From Clostridiales bacterium (lineage in GTDB: Bacteria; Bacillota; Clostridia; Christensenellales; Aristaeellaceae): a DNA stretch of 7,578 nt. The notes under the pieces were generated by a model. That model was not told the DNA's origin, ran no database searches, and worked only from the letters and a program-made list of their open reading frames with translations. Below are positions 1-4,739 of the stretch, piece after piece (position 1 is the first letter of the stretch; every line of letters starts with the position of its first letter). The DNA is taken from contig SFFS01000193.1 in the NCBI GenBank assembly GCA_004557805.1, positions 1-7,578 of the forward strand, read 5' to 3'. The translations under genes and the position numbers were made by a program.

Positions 1-43
1 TGAAAATGCCATTTTTGCCGCACATGTCGCCAAAAATGATTAA
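1..43 (+). CDS. Possible C-terminal tail of an upstream plus-strand gene (partial)
   Basis: From position 2 the frame reads ENAIFAAHVAKND and ends in TAA at 41-43. The gene, if real, enters from the left edge. Support is circumstantial: the residues are protein-like, and two hairpins follow, the second a good plus-strand terminator at 98-130, which implies that a plus-strand transcript arrives from the left. Thirteen residues are too few to name a family. The next frame (start at 6, stop at 150-152) is also open for 48 codons but runs through both hairpins, so I prefer this shorter tail. Confidence 0.3.
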   Translation, partial: ENAIFAAHVAKND

Positions 44-47
44 AGAT

Positions 48-67
48 GAGAGGGCTGCGGCCCTCTC
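48..67. terminator. GC-rich 8-bp hairpin
   Basis: GAGAGGGC at 48-55 pairs perfectly with GCCCTCTC at 60-67 around a TGCG loop. It lies just after the putative TAA at 41-43. On the plus strand no T-tract follows directly. On the minus strand it is followed by a moderately T-rich stretch (ATCTTTAATC, then ATTTTT). It could help end the minus-strand operon whose last gene stops at 196, or be part of a dispersed intergenic element. A terminator role is inferred from position and shape only. Confidence 0.45.
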
Positions 68-97
68 AAACTCTCCTTGGGACTTTTTCGACAGTCT

Positions 98-130
98 GAG
101 GGAAGAAATTCGTTTCTTCCCTTTTCTATT
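98..130 (+). terminator. Rho-independent terminator with TTCG loop
   Basis: GGGAAGAAA at 100-108 pairs perfectly with TTTCTTCCC at 113-121 around the stable tetraloop TTCG. An extra A-T pair (99/122) and a G-T pair (98/123) extend the stem. The stem runs straight into TTTTCTATTTT on the plus strand. On the minus strand no T-tract follows, so it should act on plus-strand transcripts, meaning a gene to the left of the window. Confidence 0.75.
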
Positions 131-195
131 TTATGCAGACAACGGCGTTTGAATGCCGGCATGACCGGCGAGAGAAGCCCTTTTTCAGATACAGC

Positions 196-684
196 CTAAA
201 ACTTTTCAATTTCCAGCTCGTTTCCGTGCTCCCGGATGATTGCGGCGAGATCCTCTGTCCGGAGCCAGACGGTGGCGGTGTTGTCGTTCGGATGCGCGCC
301 CACCAGTCCCGGCGCGGTGAAAAAATCGCTGTCGAGGAATACCTTCACCCGTGCCTGCGCGTCGTTGAGCACGCCCAGCGGCGTTACCGCGCCGGGATAC
401 AGCCCGAGAACGGCCGCCAGCTCCTCCGCGGAGGCGAAGCTGATCGGGCGCAGCCCGTGCGCCCTGCGGAACGCCTTGAGATCGACGTGCTTATCGCCGC
501 GGACGGTGAGGAGATAATAGTTCTGCTTCTTGTCGTCGCGGATGAAAAGATTTTTCGCGTCGGCCTCCGGGTAGGGGATGGGGACGTTTGCCAGCTCGGC
601 CATATTGTAGACGGCCGTATGCTCCGTTACTTCAAACCATACGCCCAGGCGGCTCAGGAAATCGTATACGCCATGCTTGTCCAT
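196..684 (-). CDS. Prolyl-tRNA synthetase-associated domain protein (PrdX/ProX family Ala-tRNAPro deacylase)
   Basis: This 162-residue cytosolic protein has the full length and pattern of the YbaK/ProRS-INS superfamily, PrdX/ProXp-ala branch. Family members act in trans and hydrolyse tRNAPro mischarged with alanine, protecting proline codons from mistranslation. Visible hallmarks are the AKNLFIRD segment (Lys44, Asn45), the substrate-loop pattern GxxxP as GAVTP at 98-102, and His131 in GAHPND; the family's functional Lys/Asn and His residues lie at about these positions. ATG at 684 is preceded by AAGGAG. It starts 13 bases after the DUF4180 stop, so it is the last gene of the operon begun by the XRE gene. 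Specificity for Ala rather than Cys is inferred from subfamily resemblance. Family membership is near certain. Confidence 0.92.
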   Translation of the reverse strand: MDKHGVYDFLSRLGVWFEVTEHTAVYNMAELANVPIPYPEADAKNLFIRDDKKQNYYLLTVRGDKHVDLKAFRRAHGLRPISFASAEELAAVLGLYPGAVTPLGVLNDAQARVKVFLDSDFFTAPGLVGAHPNDNTATVWLRTEDLAAIIREHGNELEIEKF

Positions 685-697
685 GCGCGTTTCTCCT

Positions 698-1060
698 TCA
701 GCGGGTCAGCAGATCGACGGCTTCGTCCTTTGTCGCGGCGAAGAAAACGTCTCTGCCCCGGTTGCTTTCGCGGATAAAATCCTTCAGCGGTTTGCTGGTA
801 CAGTGCGAGAAATCGCCGTACACGGCGATCCGGCCGCCATAGTTAACGTATTTTTGCAGAATCTCTCCGGCGACGCCGGTGCTGAGGACGAAGAAATCCT
901 CGCAAATCTGCCGCTTGTCGAGCACGATGTTTTTCGTTCTGGCTTCGTAATTTGCGCTCATCAGCACATCAAGCGCGCTCTGCGCGCCGCGGACGGCGAG
1001 CCCGTCTCCTTCCACTGCGGCGCAGACGGTTCCGTTTTTCTCCACCTTTATAATTCTCAT
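698..1060 (-). CDS. DUF4180 domain-containing protein
   Basis: A 120-residue soluble protein of the DUF4180 family, whose biochemical function is not known to me. The family core is clear: a 'SANYEARTKNIVLDK' stretch (about 35-49), then EDFFVLSTGVAGEILQK (54-70), YGDFSHCTSKPLKDF (81-95) and ESNRGRDVFFA (98-108). It spans essentially the usual family length and has no signal peptide or membrane segment. The ATG at 1060 overlaps the TGA of the upstream XRE gene in an ATGA arrangement, which suggests translational coupling. A longer reading of the frame upstream (to 1516) only shadows the XRE gene and is not used. DUF4180 genes are often found beside small regulators, which fits here, but no function should be assigned. 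Confidence 0.9.
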   Translation of the reverse strand: MRIIKVEKNGTVCAAVEGDGLAVRGAQSALDVLMSANYEARTKNIVLDKRQICEDFFVLSTGVAGEILQKYVNYGGRIAVYGDFSHCTSKPLKDFIRESNRGRDVFFAATKDEAVDLLTR

Positions 1061-1638
1061 GACTTCCCTTTCCTCAGGCACAGCAGCACCCACAGCACGC
1101 ACAGCAGCTGCAAAACCCCCGCCACAATATACACCAGCTGAATATGCGGGCGGGAAACGGTCAGGTGGATGCTTGCGGCGAGCGTCCATACGAGCAGGCT
1201 GATGGACAGGCCGCGCGCAATCCATCCGCGCCACAGCGCGGAGAAAACAATCAGCAGAATGGAACAGACCGGCAGCGCGTAAATGAAGCCGAGCCACAGC
1301 TTCGGTGCTTCGGGGACGAGCAGCTTCAGCACGAAGAACGCGACCGCCGCCACCAGCCACACCAACCCCAGCGAAAGCAGCGTCACCAGCAGATAGGGCG
1401 GGTTCTTCGCGGGCCGGGGCGCGTCCTCGGAGATGAGGTCGTTTACCGTCACGCCGTACAGTTCGGCGATGCGGGTCAGCACATAAATATCGGGAACGCC
1501 CTCGCCGCGCTCCCATTTGGAGATGGATTTATCGGAATAGCTGAGCTTTTCGGCCAGATCGGCCTGCGTGTGCCCGGCCTGCCGGCGATAAAAAGCGATG
1601 CGGCGCGCGATGGCCGCGCGGAGCGCTTCGTCCTGCAT
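1057..1638 (-). CDS. XRE-family transcriptional regulator with four C-terminal membrane helices
   Basis: A 193-residue protein. Residues 9-63 form a Cro/C1-type helix-turn-helix with the classic LAEKLSYSDKSISKWERG signature (28-45) and the following RIAELYGVTVNDLI helix. After a short linker come four hydrophobic segments at roughly 82-108, 113-134, 142-160 and 166-187, so the DNA-binding part should be cytoplasmic and tethered to the membrane. This layout is common in Bacillota, but the sensed signal is unknown. Start: ATG at 1638 has AAGGAG (1647-1652 complement) eight bases upstream and a strong promoter behind it; the frame stays open further upstream only as antisense to the PHP gene. 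It is first in the operon with DUF4180 and the deacylase and lies divergent from the PHP gene. Autoregulation and control of the divergent gene are plausible but not shown. Confidence 0.9.
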   Translation of the reverse strand: MQDEALRAAIARRIAFYRRQAGHTQADLAEKLSYSDKSISKWERGEGVPDIYVLTRIAELYGVTVNDLISEDAPRPAKNPPYLLVTLLSLGLVWLVAAVAFFVLKLLVPEAPKLWLGFIYALPVCSILLIVFSALWRGWIARGLSISLLVWTLAASIHLTVSRPHIQLVYIVAGVLQLLCVLWVLLCLRKGKS

Positions 1639-1665
1639 GGCGTTCTCTCCTTTCCCGGAAGTGGA

Positions 1666-1695
1666 ATTATACCATATTTCCCGCCGGGGTTTCAA
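1666..1695 (-). promoter_or_regulatory. Promoter of the XRE-DUF4180-deacylase operon
   Basis: Read on the minus strand, the -35 box is TTGAAA (1690-1695) and the -10 box is TATAAT (1666-1671), with an 18-base spacer. A TGG directly before the -10 gives an extended -10 (TGGTATAAT). Transcription would start near 1659, leaving a short leader that holds the AAGGAG of the XRE gene. This is a near-consensus sigma-A promoter. Confidence 0.8.
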
Positions 1696-1702
1696 GCCAA
1701 GG

Positions 1703-1731
1703 TTTACAACCAGCCCGTTCTGCGCTACAAT
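1703..1731 (+). promoter_or_regulatory. Promoter of the PHP phosphatase gene
   Basis: TTTACA at 1703-1708 and TACAAT at 1726-1731 are separated by exactly 17 bases, a good sigma-A promoter. The expected start is near 1738, giving a leader of about 30 bases. Its -35 is only seven bases from the -35 of the divergent XRE promoter. The short inverted repeat GGTT-TAC-AACC (1701-1711) covers this -35 and could be part of an operator, but it is too short to be sure. Confidence 0.75.
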
Positions 1732-1767
1732 ATGCTGCGGTTTATACCAGAACAAAGAGGTGTGCTC

Positions 1768-2601
1768 ATGCCTTACGCTGACTATCATATCCATTCCAAT
1801 CACTCCATGGACGGGCGGCAGACGATCGCCGAAGCCTGCCGCGCGGCGCTGGCCGCGGGGCTGGACGAGGTGTGCTTTACCGATCATATCGAGTTCGGAC
1901 ACCCCGATCCGGGAACGGACGTGCCGCCGGATATGGACGCGCGTGCGCGCGACCTGGAAGCCGCCCGCGCGGCGTTTCCGCAGTTGACCATCCGCTCGGG
2001 CGTCGAAATCGGCGATAACCCGGCCTGCCACGACAGGATTCGCGCCTGGCTGAAGCAATATCCGGTCGATTTTCTGCTGCTTTCGATGCACCTGATCGAC
2101 GGCGTGGATCCGTATTACGAGCCCGGCATGGCGCGCGAAAGCTATTTTGCCGGCAAAACGCGCGCGCAGGCGTACCGGCTGTACGCCGAATGCCGCGTCC
2201 GGCAGCTGCAAAGCTGGCGGCCGGAGGAATACGATTCGCTGGCGCATTTCGGCTTTGTGTGCAAGTTCGCGCCGTATCCGCCGCAGACGCGGCCATTCGT
2301 CTGGCAGGACGCGCCCGACGAGATCGACGCGGCGCTGGCGATTCTCGCGCAGAGCGGCAAGGCGCTGGAAATCAACACGTCCGGCTGGAAGGCCACGGCC
2401 GAACCGATCGCGTCGGAGAGCATCGTGCGGCGATTCCGTGAGCTGGGCGGCGAGTTCGTCACCTTCGGCAGCGATTCGCACACGGCGGACTATGTCGGCT
2501 TCCGGCTTGCGCAGGCGCGCGCGCTGGCCAGGCGCTGCGGCTTCCGCTACGCGATTACGGCCGAAAAGCGCGAAGCGCGGCCGTATGCGATTCCTGATTG
2601 A
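1768..2601 (+). CDS. PHP-domain phosphatase, histidinol-phosphatase (HisK/HisJ-type) family
   Basis: A 277-residue cytosolic metal-dependent phosphoesterase of the PHP superfamily, of the length of HisK-type histidinol-phosphatases (dephosphorylation of L-histidinol phosphate in histidine synthesis). Metal-ligand motifs are in order: HIH (His7, His9) in DYHIHSNHSMDG, FTDH (His40), GVEIG (Glu80), SMHLIDG (His108), LAHFG (His160) and GSDSHT (Asp236, His238). ATG at 1768 is chosen because an AGAGG lies upstream and a 17-spaced promoter sits at 1703-1731; the open frame further upstream runs antisense to the XRE gene. It is apparently monocistronic, and no other histidine gene is in the window, so the substrate could differ: PHP members also hydrolyse other phosphoesters. 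Family assignment is strong; histidinol phosphate as substrate is probable, not proven. Confidence 0.88.
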   Translation: MPYADYHIHSNHSMDGRQTIAEACRAALAAGLDEVCFTDHIEFGHPDPGTDVPPDMDARARDLEAARAAFPQLTIRSGVEIGDNPACHDRIRAWLKQYPVDFLLLSMHLIDGVDPYYEPGMARESYFAGKTRAQAYRLYAECRVRQLQSWRPEEYDSLAHFGFVCKFAPYPPQTRPFVWQDAPDEIDAALAILAQSGKALEINTSGWKATAEPIASESIVRRFRELGGEFVTFGSDSHTADYVGFRLAQARALARRCGFRYAITAEKREARPYAIPD

Positions 2602-2602
2602 A

Positions 2603-2634
2603 CGCCGAAAGCGCCGCTTGGGAGGCGGTTTTCG
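2603..2634 (+). terminator. Weak terminator-like hairpin after the PHP gene
   Basis: Just after the TGA at 2599-2601, CGAAA-g-CGCC (2606-2615) can pair with GGCG-g-TTT(t)CG (2624-2634) around a GCTTGGGA loop, with one G-G mismatch and one bulged T. The T-tract is short (TTTT) and partly in the stem. It could end PHP transcription weakly, so some read-through into the DUF308 gene is possible. Confidence 0.35.
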
Positions 2635-2653
2635 ACATTCCAGCGCTTCGCGC

Positions 2654-2682
2654 TTGTGTGCGGGCCGCATCCGTGCTACACT
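2654..2682 (+). promoter_or_regulatory. Probable promoter of the DUF308 gene
   Basis: An extended -10 (TGC then TACACT, 2674-2682) is preceded at 17 bases by a half-matching -35, TTGTGT (2654-2659). The start would be near 2689, just ahead of the AGGAGG at 2695-2700, so the leader would be very short. The -10 is convincing and the -35 weak. Confidence 0.5.
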
Positions 2683-2694
2683 GTTCCCGTGAAA

Positions 2695-2710
2695 AGGAGG
2701 CGTGTTTATG
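2695..2710 (+). promoter_or_regulatory. Ribosome binding site deciding the DUF308 start
   Basis: A consensus AGGAGG (2695-2700) lies seven bases before ATG at 2708, which is ideal. An in-frame GTG at 2702 would be only one base from the same site and is rejected as the start. Confidence 0.85.
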
Positions 2711-3250
2711 CGTCAGTTTTTGAAGGAAAATATGGCCGGCATGGCCGGCATCATTCTGGGAGGGCTGCTGGGGCTGTTCCTGCTGCTGTTCCCGCAGACG
2801 ACGGCGAACGTGGTGTTTTTCATGATCGGTACGGCGCTGATTGTGACGGGCGTCGTGCGGTCGATCCTGTATTTTACCGGCGATGCGCATAAGGCCGTGG
2901 GCGGCTGGCAGCTGGCTACGGGCGTGCTGCTGGTGCTGGCGGGCGTGATGCTGTTCGTGCTGGCCGATGCGCTGATCTCGTTCATTCCGTTCGTGTTCGG
3001 CTGCGCGCTGCTGGTGGGCGGCATCTTCAAGCTGCAGACGGCGTTCGACATGCGCCGCATGGGCGTGGACAAATGGCAGCACGAGCTGATTTACGTGGGC
3101 GTTTCCGTCGTGATGGGCGCGATTATCATCTTCAACCCCTTCTCTACGGCGCTGACCCTCATGCGCGTGATCGGCGCGGCGCTCGTCGTCGAGGCCGTGC
3201 AGGATACGATCTGCGCGGTGAAGTTCCACAAGATCGAAAAGAATTTCTAA
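2708..3250 (+). CDS. HdeD family / DUF308 membrane protein
   Basis: A 180-residue integral membrane protein with six predicted helices at about 11-29, 34-55, 67-86, 89-107, 127-143 and 149-170, in the pattern of DUF308/HdeD proteins: three pairs of helices with internal similarity and small-residue-rich GxxxG-like stretches such as GIILGGLLG. HdeD is linked to acid resistance in Escherichia coli, but the role in Bacillota is unknown, so only the family is called. The C-terminus (KFHKIEKNF) is basic. The gene has its own probable promoter and an ideal ribosome binding site, and a strong terminator follows, so it is likely transcribed alone, with possible read-through from the PHP gene. Confidence 0.88.
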   Translation: MRQFLKENMAGMAGIILGGLLGLFLLLFPQTTANVVFFMIGTALIVTGVVRSILYFTGDAHKAVGGWQLATGVLLVLAGVMLFVLADALISFIPFVFGCALLVGGIFKLQTAFDMRRMGVDKWQHELIYVGVSVVMGAIIIFNPFSTALTLMRVIGAALVVEAVQDTICAVKFHKIEKNF

Positions 3251-3261
3251 GGAGAGGCTTT

Positions 3262-3283
3262 CCGGGGGGAAAGTTTCCCCCGG
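3262..3283. terminator. GC-rich hairpin after the DUF308 gene
   Basis: CCGGGGGGAAA (3262-3272) faces TTTCCCCCGG (3274-3283): a GC stem with one extra G and an AAAGTTT tip. It starts 11 bases after the DUF308 stop and lies before the stronger terminator at 3312-3346. It is followed by CCCCCTTTC, which can compete for pairing with the GGGGGGAAAG strand, and it lacks a plus-strand T-tract. It may be an mRNA-end stabiliser or part of a dispersed intergenic element. Confidence 0.5.
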
Positions 3284-3311
3284 CCCCCTTTCAAAGAAAG
3301 CCGCTGAAAAC

Positions 3312-3350
3312 AACGAACCGCCGTCCGGAGTGGACGGCGGTTCGTTCATT
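3312..3350. terminator. Bidirectional intrinsic terminator with a perfect 15-bp stem
   Basis: AACGAACCGCCGTCC (3312-3326) and GGACGGCGGTTCGTT (3332-3346) are perfectly complementary around a GGAGT loop. On the plus strand it is followed by CATTTGTTCCTCTT; on the minus strand TTGTTTTC follows. It lies between the converging DUF308 (ends 3250) and VTC (ends 3359) genes and should serve both. The minus-strand side has the better T-tract. Confidence 0.85.
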
Positions 3351-3358
3351 TGTTCCTC

Positions 3359-4063
3359 TTAAAAATCCTTTTCCTCGAAGCGGCGGCACAGCACGTATTT
3401 GGAAACGGCCATGCGCTGCGCGGAAATACCGGTGAGCAGGTTTTTGATAAAATCGGGCAGCACGCGCTGAAACTTGACTTCCAGCACCACGAGATTTTCA
3501 TCCATTACGGGCAGGGTGGGGATGCGCGGGTTGAACATATCGAAATTGTTCATGCCCGTGCGAATTTCTTTATCGAACGTGATGCGCACGTCCTCGGGGC
3601 CGTAGATGTAGGCCTCGCGGATATAATCGACGATGACGACCGGGCGCAGCAGGCGCGTGCGCATTTCGCGATACATATCGTGCAGAAGCGGCGCGCTCGT
3701 TTTTTCAAGGCCGGTCGGGTCGCAGGCGATGAGCTGATCGGCCAGATCGCGCGGAATGAGCAGGCTGCGCTTGCTGATGAGATCGCCGAATTTCGATTTG
3801 CATTCGAGCTTGATGTCCTTATCCGAATAGCGGTAGATGCGGATGCGGTATTTCTGGCGGTTTTCCACGCCCGAGAGCTTCTCGTTGAGAAAATCGTCGA
3901 ACACCGTATCGAAATACAGCGAGCGGATGGCGTATTCGTTATACTGATCGCCGCCGGGGTCGCGCTCAAGGCAATAATCCAGCGTGCGGCTCAGATGCAG
4001 ATACTCGCCGTAGTTCATCACGAATTTCAGTTCATGCCGTACCGGCGGACGACTGCGTTCCAT
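3359..4063 (-). CDS. Polyphosphate polymerase domain-containing protein (VTC domain)
   Basis: A 234-residue protein that is essentially one VTC domain, the triphosphate-tunnel fold that in yeast Vtc4 makes polyphosphate from ATP. Tunnel-lining charged motifs are in order: RHELKF (9-14), SLYFDT (48-53), KYRIRIYRY (71-79, with the RxR pair Arg73/Arg75), KLECKSK (85-91), ITFDKEIR (161-168), VLEVKF (193-198, Glu195/Lys197) and SKY (221-223). No SPX domain, membrane helix or signal peptide is present, so it should be cytosolic and need a separate membrane partner. The ATG at 4063 is one base after the TAA of the DUF4956 gene; its ribosome binding site is weak (GAGG inside the preceding gene), suggesting coupled translation. 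It is last in the CotH-DUF4956-VTC operon. The fold is near certain; polyphosphate synthesis is inferred from the family. Confidence 0.92.
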   Translation of the reverse strand: MERSRPPVRHELKFVMNYGEYLHLSRTLDYCLERDPGGDQYNEYAIRSLYFDTVFDDFLNEKLSGVENRQKYRIRIYRYSDKDIKLECKSKFGDLISKRSLLIPRDLADQLIACDPTGLEKTSAPLLHDMYREMRTRLLRPVVIVDYIREAYIYGPEDVRITFDKEIRTGMNNFDMFNPRIPTLPVMDENLVVLEVKFQRVLPDFIKNLLTGISAQRMAVSKYVLCRRFEEKDF

Positions 4064-4064
4064 T

Positions 4065-4706
4065 TTACGCGCCCGCCTCGCTCTGGCAGGCGACCAGCGT
4101 GGCGTCGTAGACGCCCTGAATGCCGAGCAGCTGGCCCACCAGATCCTGCCGCTCGCTGATGCGAACCTCTACGGTCATCTCCGTGCCGTTCTGCGTGACG
4201 GTCTTGGAGCGCATGCGGCGGTATTTGATGCGGGAGAGCACGCCCTGCACGGCGGGCATGGCGCTGTCGTCGCAATGGAGAACGAGCAGATAACTCGTCG
4301 CGGAGGGCACCTTTATGAACACATACAGCCCCGCGCCCAGCAGGATGCCCATCGTCAGCGCCCAGAACATATAGGCCGTATCCATCGGGTCTTTTACGGC
4401 CGTGCGGAAGCGCACGATCGACAGCGCGCCCACCATGCCCATCGACAGCGCGATGTTCGACTTGATGCACATGACCACCGGCGTGGTGATGAGCGTCATC
4501 ATGACCAGCGTCATCGCGAACGAGGGCGAGTACAGCACGCCGCGATAGCTCCGGCGGTAGACCAGCGCGATAATCAGCCCCACGAGGAAGCCCATGACCA
4601 GCGCGACTACGACCGACAGCGGCGTAAGCGCCGCAAATTGTTCGGTAAACGTATCGACGATGCTGCCTTTTACGATGTCCGTTACGCTCAGGGATGTGGT
4701 GTTCAT
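4065..4706 (-). CDS. DUF4956 domain-containing membrane protein
   Basis: A 213-residue protein with three predicted membrane helices at about 30-50, 64-81 and 111-131, and a soluble C-terminal domain (about 138-206). The family signature GALSIVRFRTAVKDPMDTAYMFWA (93-116) sits between helices two and three; its conserved basic RFR and KDP make it a likely functional centre. The C-terminal domain looks like a small alpha/beta (ferredoxin-like) fold, judged from its strand-helix rhythm only. Molecular function is unknown. ATG at 4706 has a strong AAGGAGGAG about eight bases upstream. The CotH gene ends 33 bases upstream and the VTC gene starts one base downstream. That tight link, and the recurrence of this trio in other Bacillota as I know it, suggests a membrane component working with the VTC enzyme. 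Confidence 0.9.
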   Translation of the reverse strand: MNTTSLSVTDIVKGSIVDTFTEQFAALTPLSVVVALVMGFLVGLIIALVYRRSYRGVLYSPSFAMTLVMMTLITTPVVMCIKSNIALSMGMVGALSIVRFRTAVKDPMDTAYMFWALTMGILLGAGLYVFIKVPSATSYLLVLHCDDSAMPAVQGVLSRIKYRRMRSKTVTQNGTEMTVEVRISERQDLVGQLLGIQGVYDATLVACQSEAGA

Positions 4707-4739
4707 ATTGACGACTCCTCCTTGATTGTTCCTTGTGTG

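Noticed and set aside
6..152. Small plus-strand open frame of 48 codons
   Set aside because: It reads straight through two hairpins, one of them a clear terminator, and has no ribosome binding site visible. It is more likely chance or repeat-derived.
155..169. GCCGG/CCGGC mini-hairpin, considered as the terminator of the deacylase operon
   Set aside because: The stem is only five base pairs and no T-tract follows on the minus strand. The T5 on the plus side would only serve a plus-strand transcript already ended at 98-130.
133..777. Long plus-strand open frame (214 codons) over the deacylase gene
   Set aside because: It lies antisense to a clear PrdX/ProX family gene, is rich in Arg with no recognisable domain, and lacks a ribosome binding site. 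It is a GC-rich shadow frame.
1061..1516. Upstream extension of the DUF4180 frame
   Set aside because: It overlaps the XRE gene in another frame and does not resemble DUF4180. The ATGA overlap at 1057-1060 gives the natural start.
1144..1767. N-terminal extension of the PHP phosphatase frame
   Set aside because: The extension is antisense to the XRE gene and low-complexity (Gln/Arg-rich). The family start DYHIHS, the promoter and the ribosome binding site all support ATG at 1768.
1639..2670. Upstream extension of the XRE frame on the minus strand
   Set aside because: It is antisense to the PHP gene and Arg/His-rich without any domain. ATG at 1638 has a good ribosome binding site and promoter.
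2555..3349. Minus-strand frame of 264 codons over the DUF308 gene
   Set aside because: It is His/Gln/Arg-rich shadow coding opposite a clear membrane protein and runs through two terminators.
3350..4159. Plus-strand frame of 269 codons over the VTC gene
   Set aside because: It begins inside the bidirectional terminator region, is antisense to a clear VTC domain and shows no family motif.
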